Notes: generated by a model not told the origin, from the letters alone. A stretch of DNA of 64,000 bases from an uncultured Bacteroidales bacterium (GCA_902765485.1 CACWZZ010000001.1:154629-218628), one strand, 5' to 3'. Shown: positions 50,201 to 59,256, counted from the stretch's first letter. Program-made: numbers and translations.

Positions 50201-53200
50201 GCACGCAGGCGACATACTCCTTCTCTTATACCGTGGCTTATCCTGACAAAGCGAACGAACTGACGGCAATCGTATTGGATGGAATAGGTGCGCTGGATAT
50301 GACGCAGGGACCGGACTTCACGATCGATCTGCCTTATGGCACGACTGCGATGGAGGTCGTCTCGGTGGCGAGGAGCTACCCGGAGCAGGAAGTGACAATC
50401 GTCAGTGGAGGCGTATTGGAACCCACGGTGATCACGGTCAAATCGCTTGACCCGAGCGAGGCGGACAAGGTATACACCTTGACACCCAATGTCTATCCGT
50501 ACGACCCGGCGCAGTTGCTGGATATTCAGGTGGCGGGTGTGTCCATCCCGGAGTTCCGACCCGATGTATATAACTATGTCCTTTCCGTGGATGACACTCC
50601 TGCCGTGACCTACACGGCGCAAGATGGCGCTGAGGTGGAAAAGGATGCCAATGCCAAATGGGTCAAACTGAGCGTGGAGGCGGGTGAAGAAGGTGAGTAT
50701 AAACGCACTTATCTAGTAACTTTCTTCTATCCGAATGATATATATTTCGAAACGGATTTCGAGGAGTGGGAACAATTCAAAAATGAGGATGCCAATAAGA
50801 CTGGAAAATATCCTAAAGGTTGGTACGCTCCGATAAACGCAGAGACATCTGGATCCAAAGGAACATACGAACCGCAGCAATGCTTGGATCAGATCAATGA
50901 ACACACGCATGGTTCTTTTGCGGCAAAGCTGCAAACGGCTTATCTTTTCACGTCTGGAGAGGCAATGCCCGGTTTCTTATCCCTTGCAAAGCCCAAAGTA
51001 ACTGTTGGCGCCTTCGCTATCGCTACACATATATCATCTTCATTGTCTTATGGAGATGCAATACCATTTAGGAACTCACCGGATAATGTATCTATTGATT
51101 ATAATCTGCAATCATATCAAAATGTGAAAGGCTGGCGTTTCGTTTACGATGCAAATGGCTTGGCACAAGTAAAAGATACTATGTTATTTGCCGGAATGCC
51201 TAAAGGAGCATGGAACACTTTATCGAGAGTACTTACATACCCGGCAGACTATATCCCAATGACGCTCAATATTTTAATCAGTGCGGGACAAACTGAAAAG
51301 TTAGACACTTATTATGTTGGAGACTGGTTTAGCGGATTAAATACCAGTAATCGTCACTTGTCTACAATGTATGTCGATAACCTGCGTCTGAACTATTCAT
51401 CCGTTCTCTCCGGCGTGAATGTCAATGGCGTGGCGGCAACGATAGACGGCACGAACATTAGTGCTACGATCGACGCAGATAGTTATGGAACGCCAGCGCT
51501 TGCGTTCACGCACGCAGTAGCGGACCAGATGCCGGTAGTGACATGGTCGGAGGAGAATAATGGTGTCCGCACGGCGACCATTCGCAACTACGCGGAGAAC
51601 CTTTCTTACACGGACTATACGCTGACCGTCACCCGTCCGCAATCAACCAACACAACGATCACTTATACCCTCAACGGCATGGATCTGCAGATCACCAAGG
51701 GTTCGCCCTACCAGAGCATCGTGATCGGTCGCAACGACACGGCGTATGTGATCGGTGTGACGGCTGAGAGCGGAGCGCAGAAAGTCTATTACGTAGCATG
51801 GGAGAAGAGCGCAGGCAACACCGCCGTTGTGACCAACGTACCTGCGGAGAACCCGATCATAGGATCGTCCACCGCCCGCCTGATCAACTTGGAGGAAATG
51901 CCGATCGTGAACTACAGCCGCGAATATGCCCTCGATAGCGTTGTAATGGTGACTACCGATACTTGCTATTACCTCCATGTCTTCGGTAGCGGAACAGCAA
52001 TAGACACTACCTATATTATCGCCCGCCATCCTTCAGACAATGCCCTTCTCGCTTCGATAAACACCAACTCTGAGCCGCTGCCGGACTTCTACGAGGAGAC
52101 CTACGACTATACCGTTACGCTCGAATCTTTGGACCAGTTCGAGGCTACAGCCCAAGATCCCGATGCGGATGTGCAATATACAACGGTTAGGATAGACGAA
52201 GAAAACGTAGCGGTCTTTGTGCTGACCACTGCCGCGAATGGCAAAACACATAGCCGCTATTCCGTGCTGGTTCACCTCCATACGCCGGCAACCGGGGCAT
52301 ACCTCACTTCAATCTCTGCGGATGGCGTGTCGATACCGGAATTCCAATCGGATCAGTTTAGTTATTCCCTCTCTCTGCCTTCCGGCTCCGCTATTCCGGC
52401 TATGGCGGCAGTGGTATGCGAAGGAGCCACAGCGGAAATGACGACGGTGCAGAACGGCTCTTCGGCTACGGTCACTTTCGTGGTGACGGCGGAGGACGGC
52501 GTGGCTCGGAATACCTATACGGTTCTGGTGGATGTGCTTCCGTCCGATGTATGTACGCTGGCGGACCTGATGGTCGGCAATGAGTCCGTATCCGCTTTCC
52601 AGCCCGGTCAGTATAAATATGATATAGAGCTGCCCCATGGTACTGCTGCTCTGCCGGAGGTGGATTATATTCTTTCGGACAGCAAGAGCACGGCGCAGGT
52701 GCAGCGTACCGGCAATACCGTTTCAATAGTAGTGACTGCCGAGGACGGCGTGCATACCGCTATCTATTCCGTGGTATTCACTATAGCCAAATCCTCCAAT
52801 GCCAACCTGGCGTCTATAGCGCTGGACGGCATAGGTCTCTATGCCTTCTATGCCGACGAGGAGTCCTATTTGATTGCTCTGCCGTTTGGAGCGCAGACAC
52901 CGGTTATCACGGCGGAGCCGGAAGATCCGGCTGCTACGGTGGCTATCTCGGGTAATACAATTACCGTGACGGCGGAGGACGGCGTGACAACGCGCACTTA
53001 TACGGTTACCTTCACTTGGCTGCCTTCGGAGAACTCGAATCTGGCTGCTATACTCCTGAATAATGTGCTTCAAGACGGCTTTGAGCCCGATGAGTACAAC
53101 TACCTGAACTCGATCCCGTATGGCGAAGAAGTGCCTGCGGTGACGTGGGTGACAGCGGACGACCAGCAGCAGGTGGACACAACGTGGACCGGTGATCTGG

Positions 53201-54123
53201 AACTCACGATCTTGGTGACCGCAGGAAATGGCACGACCACGTCCGAATATACCCTGACATTCGTTCCTGTCCTCTCCTCCGAATGGCACCTTGCCGACCT
53301 GCAGGTCAATGGAGTGACAATTTCTGGGTTTGATTCAGACGTACAGGAGTACGAGATCGTTTATCCGGTCGGCACCGACTCGACCGCATTGTTGTCCGCT
53401 ACGGCGATCACCGCTATTCCGCAGGATCCGAACGCAACGGTGAATATTACTGAGGAGGAAGGAGTACTTCAGATCTTTGTGACCGCTCAGGATGGTACTA
53501 TAGGCGTTTATACTATCTCCCAGTCAATCCTGCTTTCGTCGGAAGCCCATCTGGATATGATCTGGTTGAACGGCGAAGAGGTACGCGGCTATCATAGAGA
53601 CACGCTCACCTATACCATCGTCATTGCCCAAGGCGCCCAGATACCGGAGATCACGGCTGTGCCGGTGGACACGCTCGCTTCGTGGGAAGCAGGTATGGAG
53701 ACCGTTATTGAGAATGGCAAGAGCGTTGAGATATACTGTACTGCTCAGGATGGTACGACCATAGTCTATATCCTCAATTTCGTCTATGCCGATTGGGCTG
53801 CTTCCGCAGTGGTGGACACGGACGACTATATCTTCCTCTATGCCGGAGACGGCCAGTACAAAGGGGTCACGATCGGTATTGGTATCCAGCTAGGAATCTA
53901 TGACCTCAACGGTCACATGTTGATGTTACAGGAGATTCCTGTCGCCGATCCGGCGGACGTGGTGGTAGAGATTGACGAGAAAGGAAACCAGATTCTCGTG
54001 GACGCACTGCCCTCGGCTGCAGGAGCCTATTTCAAGGCAAGACCGGAACATATTTACTTCTATGTTTTCTTCGATTCGAAGACACGGAAAATTGCCAAAG
54101 GAGGTAAGTTTATGCTCCGATAA
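47266..54123 (+). CDS. Giant secreted protein: PCMD-like domains and about eighteen cadherin-like beta repeats
   Basis: The 2285-residue product has a signal peptide (ILLVCLAWMAIPFAAHA). A PCMD-like beta domain comes first (about 25-290: FEDWSGE, YWNFSN, VDDISLIY). Cadherin-like beta sandwiches of about 80 residues follow, each opening LxxIxLDG...F and closing VTAEDGTTxTYTVxF. A second PCMD-like domain at about 1155-1385 (FETDFEEWEQF...DNLRLNYSS) interrupts the array. About eighteen repeats are visible in total. The C-terminus (YDLNGHMLM ... AKGGKFMLR) looks like a diverged sorting or capping domain. It is likely an extracellular adhesion or glycan-binding protein. The DNA at about 50735-51390, coding for the second PCMD-like domain, is clearly more AT-rich than its surroundings. 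Confidence 0.82.
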   Translation: MSKLFKILLVCLAWMAIPFAAHADNYQFTDSGFEDWSGEKFDGNIQPKYWNFSNVEQMGVKKNFAHQTNGRSGKALKIQDQFVGVLGIGATSPGYVALGHPWAFVSSLNTIEDATAGTYGGISWTNRPDSMVVWIKRYYDSSVENAAGDHTADENFNLLYYAWSGTSRASSFKAKNLSCTDVSGPHPEYTIDEESDIRQALDGNECGTAVQANQIAEGWYYEKKAYPNWTRIVVPIYYLNDDVPEKCNVILSAGRYPDFRANSGQNAGNSMDVDDISLIYSSKVQKIYLNNGVTNKEWKGFDPNNTDEQICSLGVGVTQMPTISCVRGAGSLTNTRGGRANFPGRRLTDAECTITYGQVDGAPTVITVRAEDGSTTTTYRIKFVSQASNNARLADLQVNGQTVNGFNAYLTNYNVALPYGTTEVPQVTASAQDGSATVSVTQATSTTGTATVSVTAGDGTTTQTYTVNFSVAALTDVTLQAIYLDGSLLPGFQPSKSNYTVSLPLGTTDAPAITWQSAYSEGVQTIQLLSNTLASGAQVQVSIPGSTLTKTYKITYKIEASSYSYLAGITLDGEPIADFSPEKTVYTITLPLGTTALPAIGFTKGDNYQTVEMTEGGVDGTTRIVVTAASGAKTTYRLIFQTEKSANNALAGIALDGQPLENFHPDTLNYKISLPAGTKNMPTVTYIPGDNYQQVALAVNQSQMTVRLTVTAGNGSTRVYMIAFEVEKSANALLQMIYLNGTELEGFTPEQLDYSLVWNSATMPQVTVLANEGQKISIVSPSTYGTARIMVTPEEGTPNTYTVRLNSAEEVVIPAFPMDSFPASSDATLAALYIGGELYTSFDPATLSYTYPLPWRTYQVPAVMPVAATTGQTITVEHGGINRPTLIKVLAEDKQTTKTYTIHFPVAKSSNTDLASVEIDGVNFSFDPATKTYTGLVLPYGTTVAPSLTVERAEPEQALMITEAPLGQPSTIVVTAEDGTQATYSFSYTVAYPDKANELTAIVLDGIGALDMTQGPDFTIDLPYGTTAMEVVSVARSYPEQEVTIVSGGVLEPTVITVKSLDPSEADKVYTLTPNVYPYDPAQLLDIQVAGVSIPEFRPDVYNYVLSVDDTPAVTYTAQDGAEVEKDANAKWVKLSVEAGEEGEYKRTYLVTFFYPNDIYFETDFEEWEQFKNEDANKTGKYPKGWYAPINAETSGSKGTYEPQQCLDQINEHTHGSFAAKLQTAYLFTSGEAMPGFLSLAKPKVTVGAFAIATHISSSLSYGDAIPFRNSPDNVSIDYNLQSYQNVKGWRFVYDANGLAQVKDTMLFAGMPKGAWNTLSRVLTYPADYIPMTLNILISAGQTEKLDTYYVGDWFSGLNTSNRHLSTMYVDNLRLNYSSVLSGVNVNGVAATIDGTNISATIDADSYGTPALAFTHAVADQMPVVTWSEENNGVRTATIRNYAENLSYTDYTLTVTRPQSTNTTITYTLNGMDLQITKGSPYQSIVIGRNDTAYVIGVTAESGAQKVYYVAWEKSAGNTAVVTNVPAENPIIGSSTARLINLEEMPIVNYSREYALDSVVMVTTDTCYYLHVFGSGTAIDTTYIIARHPSDNALLASINTNSEPLPDFYEETYDYTVTLESLDQFEATAQDPDADVQYTTVRIDEENVAVFVLTTAANGKTHSRYSVLVHLHTPATGAYLTSISADGVSIPEFQSDQFSYSLSLPSGSAIPAMAAVVCEGATAEMTTVQNGSSATVTFVVTAEDGVARNTYTVLVDVLPSDVCTLADLMVGNESVSAFQPGQYKYDIELPHGTAALPEVDYILSDSKSTAQVQRTGNTVSIVVTAEDGVHTAIYSVVFTIAKSSNANLASIALDGIGLYAFYADEESYLIALPFGAQTPVITAEPEDPAATVAISGNTITVTAEDGVTTRTYTVTFTWLPSENSNLAAILLNNVLQDGFEPDEYNYLNSIPYGEEVPAVTWVTADDQQQVDTTWTGDLELTILVTAGNGTTTSEYTLTFVPVLSSEWHLADLQVNGVTISGFDSDVQEYEIVYPVGTDSTALLSATAITAIPQDPNATVNITEEEGVLQIFVTAQDGTIGVYTISQSILLSSEAHLDMIWLNGEEVRGYHRDTLTYTIVIAQGAQIPEITAVPVDTLASWEAGMETVIENGKSVEIYCTAQDGTTIVYILNFVYADWAASAVVDTDDYIFLYAGDGQYKGVTIGIGIQLGIYDLNGHMLMLQEIPVADPADVVVEIDEKGNQILVDALPSAAGAYFKARPEHIYFYVFFDSKTRKIAKGGKFMLR

Positions 54124-54153
54124 GAGGAAAAAATAGGTAATTAATTCACACGC

Positions 54154-55335
54154 ATGTACGGTATATTCAATGATAATTTCCCTCCCATTCTGGATGGCGT
54201 GGCATTAACGGCACAAAACTACGCCTATTGGTTGCATGAGAAAGGTTATGATGTGCGCGTCATTACGCCTTATGCTCCCGGGGCTGGAGAGGTGATCGAC
54301 GCCGCTCCATATCCTATTAACAGGTATGTCTCGGTGCCTATCCCTTTCCGCCATCCGTATCGCTATGGTTTGCCGTACGCCGATGCGGTGTTCTGGCGTA
54401 ACTGGAGGAAGATGCGTTTCGACCTCGTCCATGCTCACTGCCCCTTTACATCGGGCTCTTTGGCTTACCGTGCGGCACGAAAGCAGAAGATACCCCTCGT
54501 GGCTACTTTCCACTCCAAGTACCGCCAGGATTTTGAGCACAATGTGCCCAATAAGAAATTGGTGGACTGGCTGATTCGTCAGGTGGTGGATTTCTTTGAG
54601 AATGCCGATGAAGTCTGGATTCCGCAGGCCGCGGTTGAGCCCACCCTCCGTGAGTACGGCTATACCGGGCACGTGGAGGTGGTGGAGAACGGCAACGATT
54701 TCTCTACGCCCGTACGCCTTATTAAGGAAATGCGCACGCAGATGCGCGAGGAATTAGGCATGGCACAGGATGAGACGATGCTCCTCTTCGTCGGACAACA
54801 TATCTGGGAGAAGAATATAGGCTTTATACTCGATTCTCTGTCTCTTGTCAAAGAGCGGCCGTTCCATCTTTTCATGGTCGGTACCGGCTACGCCGTGCGG
54901 GAAATCCGCCAGAAGATTAAGGAACTGGGGCTTCAGGATCATGTCACCCTCCTCGGCAATATCCATGACCGCGAACGCCTCAAACGCATCGATGCGGCGG
55001 CGGATCTATTCCTCTTCCCCTCCCTCTATGATAACGCACCGCTTGTCGTGCGCGAGGCGGCAGCGATGCACACCCCGGCACTCATGCTGCAGGATTCAAC
55101 AGCGGCTGAGGTCATAGAGAAGGATGTCAACGGATTCCTGACACCCAATGACAAACAGGCGTATGCGGATCGGCTGGTATGGCTGATGGAGCACCCGGAT
55201 GTCCTCGCGAAAGTGGGAGACAAAGCTTCCACAACTATCGCGCGTTCGTGGGAGAGTGTCATAGACGAAGTTATTCTCAGATACCGGGATATTCAGAACT
55301 CCTATCGCATAAAACATTCCAAAAAGGGCTTTTAA
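54154..55335 (+). CDS. Family 4 glycosyltransferase
   Basis: The 393-residue product is a GT-B glycosyltransferase (GT4). The N-terminal acceptor domain contains NFPPILDGVALTAQNYAYWL and AHCPFTSGSLAYRAAR. The donor-binding domain contains MLLFVGQHIWEKN and FPSLYDNAPLVVREAAAM, where the E-x(7)-E-type region is seen. The N-terminal GV...T pattern is typical of enzymes that add sugars to lipid acceptors. It starts 30 bases after the giant protein and is followed by a strong terminator, while the next genes (another GT, a flippase-like protein, a GT2-like protein) suggest a common glycolipid pathway. The substrate is not determinable from the sequence. Confidence 0.88.
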   Translation: MYGIFNDNFPPILDGVALTAQNYAYWLHEKGYDVRVITPYAPGAGEVIDAAPYPINRYVSVPIPFRHPYRYGLPYADAVFWRNWRKMRFDLVHAHCPFTSGSLAYRAARKQKIPLVATFHSKYRQDFEHNVPNKKLVDWLIRQVVDFFENADEVWIPQAAVEPTLREYGYTGHVEVVENGNDFSTPVRLIKEMRTQMREELGMAQDETMLLFVGQHIWEKNIGFILDSLSLVKERPFHLFMVGTGYAVREIRQKIKELGLQDHVTLLGNIHDRERLKRIDAAADLFLFPSLYDNAPLVVREAAAMHTPALMLQDSTAAEVIEKDVNGFLTPNDKQAYADRLVWLMEHPDVLAKVGDKASTTIARSWESVIDEVILRYRDIQNSYRIKHSKKGF

Positions 55336-55351
55336 ATGACTAATTGAGAAA

Positions 55352-55387
55352 AAATCCCACATATATTTGCGTATGTGGGATTTTTTT
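55352..55387 (+). terminator. Terminator of the GT4 gene, overlapping the next promoter
   Basis: AAATCCCACATA pairs perfectly with TATGTGGGATTT around the loop TATTTGCG, followed by further T. The -33 box of the next promoter is inside the loop. Confidence 0.8.
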
Positions 55388-55397
55388 CGTACCTTTG
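55366..55397 (+). promoter_or_regulatory. Promoter of the lipid-glycosylation operon
   Basis: TTTG at 55366-55369 (in the terminator loop) and TACCTTTG at 55390-55397 (just after its T-run), spacer 20 bases. Confidence 0.75.
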
Positions 55398-55426
55398 CAG
55401 CCCAAAGTAAATCTGTGTAAATAGTT

Positions 55427-56590
55427 ATGGCTGAAAGACATACCAAGAAACGCGTGCTGGTGACATATATTGAGGCGGGGTTTGGACATATTACGACGGC
55501 GAACTCTATCGCGGACGCTATTGAGGCGCTCCACGACCCCAATATAGAGCTAATCCGCAAATATACGTTCCAGGCTCATCCTTCCTTGCTTAAACTGGAG
55601 AAACAGTTTATCCGGGACGTCAAGTGGGCGAATACGTTTCCTTGGCATAACTATATCCAGATGGCGGCGACCCATATCTTCGGCATTCATAACTCTCTGC
55701 CCTTTGTGGTCAGTACATTCTACCGTCGCCAGCGAAAAGCTTACTTTGAAATCCTACGGGAGATTCAGCCGGATATTATCATAGATACCCATTACCTTAC
55801 TTCCTTCTTGGCTACCCAGTATCGCGACATGGTGGACCCGCATGTAAAGGTGGTCACCTACGATCCCGATAACAATGTCCATAACTGGTGGAATATCCGG
55901 GTGGATAAGTTTGTTGTCAACTGTCGTCTGGCTTTCCACGACGCGCTTCGCCATGATTTTACCCGCAAGCAGTTGATGATTGTTCCTTTTGTGACCCGCA
56001 AGGAGATCATGGACGTGACGGAGGACAAAGCGTTCTATCGTACCAAATATGAGTTGCCCCAAGACCGTTTTACCGTCATGGTGGCGGCAGGAGGGTATGG
56101 CCGCTCCGGCATGAGCAGGGTCGTAATGGCATTGCTCAGGCATGTCAAACATCCGATTACTCTGATTGCTATCTGCGGCACGAATACACGGCTCTACCGC
56201 CGTTTGATGAAACTCAGGGAGAAAGTTGCTCCGAAGATTGACCTGCGCCCCTATGAGTTTGTGCCCAAGGTCTATGAACTGAACCGTGCGTCGGATGTGC
56301 TGCTGACCAAGGGCGGACCGAACGCCATGCTGGACAGCGCCCTCATGGGAGTGCCTATCGGCGTGTTCTATTGTGCATCCAATATCGAATATGAATCAAT
56401 GCACCTCTTTACCTCGGTCCTCAACTGCGGACGGTTCTTCACCCAGTCGCACCGGATCGTACGGTGGGTGAACGAGTGTGTCTCCGATCCCTCTATTCTC
56501 GATATCTATAAGGAGGCGGAGGAAACCATCCGTAATGAAGGCAACGGCGCCGTCAATATCGCGAAATTTATACAAACCTACGAAGCCTGA
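55427..56590 (+). CDS. MGDG-synthase/diacylglycerol glycosyltransferase-like protein
   Basis: The 387-residue product has the N-terminal motif of the MGDG synthase family, LVTYIEAGFGHITTANSIADAI (GxGH...A), followed by helices with Trp/Pro that bind lipid. A GT28-like donor domain contains MVAAGGYGRSGM and LTKGGPNAMLDSALMGVP. Family members transfer glucose or galactose from UDP-sugar to diacylglycerol at the inner membrane. It heads an operon with a flippase-like protein and a GT2-like protein. The lipid acceptor is inferred from the family. Confidence 0.85.
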   Translation: MAERHTKKRVLVTYIEAGFGHITTANSIADAIEALHDPNIELIRKYTFQAHPSLLKLEKQFIRDVKWANTFPWHNYIQMAATHIFGIHNSLPFVVSTFYRRQRKAYFEILREIQPDIIIDTHYLTSFLATQYRDMVDPHVKVVTYDPDNNVHNWWNIRVDKFVVNCRLAFHDALRHDFTRKQLMIVPFVTRKEIMDVTEDKAFYRTKYELPQDRFTVMVAAGGYGRSGMSRVVMALLRHVKHPITLIAICGTNTRLYRRLMKLREKVAPKIDLRPYEFVPKVYELNRASDVLLTKGGPNAMLDSALMGVPIGVFYCASNIEYESMHLFTSVLNCGRFFTQSHRIVRWVNECVSDPSILDIYKEAEETIRNEGNGAVNIAKFIQTYEA

Positions 56591-56596
56591 TATCCG

Positions 56597-57679
56597 ATGA
56601 GCAACACCAATAAAACAGTTTCCGAAAACCGCTCTGTAGCTTCGCGCTTCAAGCCTTCAATGGTCATCTGGCCGATCCTCTTCGGTCTGATCGGAGTGGG
56701 GTATATGCTCTGGCGCGAGATGCACGACGACATCCCGCAGGGACCGATCACCCTTGCCGACCATTGGTGGGTGTTCGCCTTATTGGTTGTACTCTTCACG
56801 CTCTTTAAGGATTTCTCCGGCATGTACCGCCTTCGGGTGATGTCCGGCGCACCGCTCAAGTTCAGCCAGCTCTTCCGCATCCGGATGCTCTATGAGTTCA
56901 CTTCGGCGGTCACACCTTCTGCCGCGGGAGGCTCGTCGCTGGAGGTCATCTTCATCCACCGCGAGGGGATTAAGGTCAGTCGTGCTACGTCAATGACGAT
57001 CTTAGCACTCTTCCTGGACGAAATGTTCATGATCGTCCTCTTCCCTGTCCTGCTGATGCTCATACCTTATGGCGAAATGTTTACTGCCGATGGCTATTTC
57101 CAATACGGCTATCTCTGGGCGTTTATCATCGGATATGTGATGAAGTTCGTATGGGTCACCATGCTCTTCATTGGTCTGTTCTGCAAGTCCATTATTTTGG
57201 TGAAAATCATTGGAGCTGTTTTCTCGCTTAAGTTCCTGCGCCGCTATCGCTACCGTGCGCTGCGTACGGCGGTCGAGCTGCGTCAGTGTGCGCGGGAGAT
57301 ACAGCATGAGTCTGCCGGCTACTGGGTGCGCATGGCGCTCTCGACAATAGGCATATGGGGCTTCCGCTTCCTTATAGCTAATATGGCGATCATGATCTTC
57401 AACCCCTTGACCGGAGCGGATAACTTGATGTGTTTCGCACGCCAATATATCTTGGGTATCGTCTGTATGATCGTTCCTACGCCGGGCGGTAGCGGCTTTG
57501 CCGAAGTGATGTTCGATGGCTTCTTGGGCGAATATATTACCCAGAAGATGTCCACGGTGGTCATTACCTCGATCTGGCGTCTTTGCACCTATTATTATTA
57601 CCTGATCGCCGGAGTTATCATCCTGCCGCAGTGGCTGGGAAAAAGCAAACTAATCCGTAAACGCAATGCAAGCAAGTGA
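56597..57679 (+). CDS. Flippase-like/LPG synthase-type membrane protein (UPF0104)
   Basis: The 360-residue integral membrane protein has about eight spans and the UPF0104 signatures: FTSAVTPSAAGGSSLEVIFIHREGI and VPTPGGSGFAEVMF. Relatives are the transmembrane half of lysyl-phosphatidylglycerol synthase and archaeal/bacterial flippase-like proteins that move lipid head-group intermediates. It begins six bases after the GT gene and overlaps the next gene by 14 bases. The role in transferring glycolipids is inferred from neighbours. Confidence 0.85.
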   Translation: MSNTNKTVSENRSVASRFKPSMVIWPILFGLIGVGYMLWREMHDDIPQGPITLADHWWVFALLVVLFTLFKDFSGMYRLRVMSGAPLKFSQLFRIRMLYEFTSAVTPSAAGGSSLEVIFIHREGIKVSRATSMTILALFLDEMFMIVLFPVLLMLIPYGEMFTADGYFQYGYLWAFIIGYVMKFVWVTMLFIGLFCKSIILVKIIGAVFSLKFLRRYRYRALRTAVELRQCAREIQHESAGYWVRMALSTIGIWGFRFLIANMAIMIFNPLTGADNLMCFARQYILGIVCMIVPTPGGSGFAEVMFDGFLGEYITQKMSTVVITSIWRLCTYYYYLIAGVIILPQWLGKSKLIRKRNASK

Positions 57680-58442
57680 GATCCTTTTCTGTATCTTCAA
57701 TTACCACGAAGCTGCCAATGCGGAGTTTCTTTATCGGGAACTCCGTCCGTTCTTTGAGTGCCATATCATAGACGCGGACAGCGGTGAAAAACCTGATCCT
57801 TGCGGCGGCGACACGGTCTATCTGCCTAATGTGTTCTATTCCGGCATGATGCACCATGCTATCACCATGGCGGACGAGGGACATTACCCCTATCTGTTCT
57901 TTATCTGCTCGGATGTCCGGATGTCGCATGAGGCACTGGTGCAACTCAAGGATATCTTGCTCTCCGAGTCTTTCGAAGGAGTGGGAGTCTATTGTCCGTC
58001 TCATGCGGACGATTCTTATACGTGGGTGGCATGGTCGTACTCGCGCCATAGCGGACGACGCAGAGCCGTCGCTTTTGCGGAAGGTATGTTAGGCATGTAT
58101 GCCGCGCCGGTGTATAAGCAACTGGAGCCGCTGGACATCAACCCGCATGGCTGGGGATTGGACCTCGTCGCTTGTTTCTATGCGCGCCATTGGGGCTTGC
58201 GCTGCGAGATTGACGACCGCCTCTCCATCACTCATCCCAAGGGCGATGTACATAAAAATACCCTTGCTCGTAATGAAGCAAGGGCATATCTGATGCGCTA
58301 TCCGGAGGGAAAGGCTATTCGGCGTTATTGGGTGGCTTGTTCGATCCGCAATGCAGCGATCCAACCCTTCATCCTGCCTGCCTCCTACCGCCGCTGGCTC
58401 CGTTTTTTCTTACCGGTTTATCGGTTCTTTCACCGCTGCTGA
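57666..58442 (+). CDS. GT2-like glycosyltransferase-type protein
   Basis: The 258-residue product resembles a GT-A fold: ILFCIFNYHEAANAEFLYREL opens it, FFICSDVRM is where the D-x-D-like region would lie, and MLGMYAAPVYKQLEPLDINPHGWGLDLVACF corresponds to the acceptor loop with the conserved W-G-x-D. It has no membrane span. The start overlaps the flippase-like gene by 14 bases. The sugar and acceptor are unknown; the D-x-D motif is not clear-cut, so activity is uncertain. Confidence 0.68.
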   Translation: MQASEILFCIFNYHEAANAEFLYRELRPFFECHIIDADSGEKPDPCGGDTVYLPNVFYSGMMHHAITMADEGHYPYLFFICSDVRMSHEALVQLKDILLSESFEGVGVYCPSHADDSYTWVAWSYSRHSGRRRAVAFAEGMLGMYAAPVYKQLEPLDINPHGWGLDLVACFYARHWGLRCEIDDRLSITHPKGDVHKNTLARNEARAYLMRYPEGKAIRRYWVACSIRNAAIQPFILPASYRRWLRFFLPVYRFFHRC

Positions 58443-58475
58443 CGGCTGACTTCTGACGGCTGAATTCTGACGGCT
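58435..58475. repeat. Dispersed repeat of the CTGACGGCTGA family, intergenic copy
   Basis: Three units of CTGACGGCTGAMTT lie between the convergent genes ending at 58442 and 58474 and cover both stop codons. Related copies occur at 27289, 35243 and 63101. Confidence 0.75.
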
Positions 58476-59253
58476 ACTTCCACCTATACCCGATGCCCAA
58501 CGAAACTGACTGCGGGTAGATTAGCGCGTCCGCGATCTCCTGACCTTTGTATTCCTTGTAGAATCCTGCGATGTCGGACAGGCTGACTTTGTAGTGGGCA
58601 TTGATCTGAATGCCTATCGGGAACTCGTACCCCACCGTCACGGCTACACCGAAATGATTGTCGTGTAGACTGTATAGTTTGCTGTAGTCGTGTGTGTCGG
58701 TCGGGGTGACGGGTGGGGTCACAGCGGCTGATTCATCTACGTTCTTGTATTTGTTGCGGATATTGGACGCAAAGGTGAAATGAGTGAAAATGCCACCGCC
58801 GAACTGGATATAGCCTTTTTCCATATTGCCGAATCGGCCCAGGAAATAGACCGGTATGTCCATTCCGAAAGACCATAAATGGTTTGCTGTGTCGGTCGCT
58901 GCGAATTGGTTCTGGTGCGCGGTGAAGATCACCTGCGGCTGGATCGAGAAATGCTTGGTGATCCGGAAATCCATGAATCCGCCTAACTCGCCACCGATAT
59001 GCATGTAGGAACTCATCGGCTTGTGGTTCCGGGTGATGATAAAATTGCTCATGTTCGCATTCGCTAACAAACCGCCGGATACCAACCGGGGTAACTTCTC
59101 CTGATCCAGCGAATCGATCATGTGCTCGGTGTTGAACTCCACTAACTTCGCCTTCGCTTCCTCCAGCGATTGCTGGATCTTGCTATCCTTGTCCTGTGCC
59201 GCCAGACTCAGAGACAGGCTCGCAATACTCAGTATTAATACGATCTTTTTCAT
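58474..59253 (-). CDS. Outer-membrane beta-barrel protein (PorT-like)
   Basis: The 259-residue product has a signal peptide (MKKIVLILSIASLSLSLAAQ) and a short helical segment (about 25-55). A series of alternating beta strands follows (GGELGGFMDFRITKHFSIQPQVIF, GFMDIPVYFLGRF-type, VAVTVGYEFPIGIQINAHYKVSL), ending SVSLGIGYRWK with a terminal aromatic-basic pair. This fits the OMP_b-brl_2/PorT family of small outer-membrane barrels. It is the last gene of the minus-strand operon, four bases after the DUF5686 gene. Confidence 0.78.
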   Translation of the reverse strand: MKKIVLILSIASLSLSLAAQDKDSKIQQSLEEAKAKLVEFNTEHMIDSLDQEKLPRLVSGGLLANANMSNFIITRNHKPMSSYMHIGGELGGFMDFRITKHFSIQPQVIFTAHQNQFAATDTANHLWSFGMDIPVYFLGRFGNMEKGYIQFGGGIFTHFTFASNIRNKYKNVDESAAVTPPVTPTDTHDYSKLYSLHDNHFGVAVTVGYEFPIGIQINAHYKVSLSDIAGFYKEYKGQEIADALIYPQSVSLGIGYRWK

Positions 59254-59256
59254 GGC

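Noticed and set aside
53810-54123. Clear type IX secretion sorting domain on the giant protein
   Set aside because: YDLNGHMLM and the Lys/Gly-rich end are suggestive, but the order and spacing of the usual conserved blocks are not convincing.
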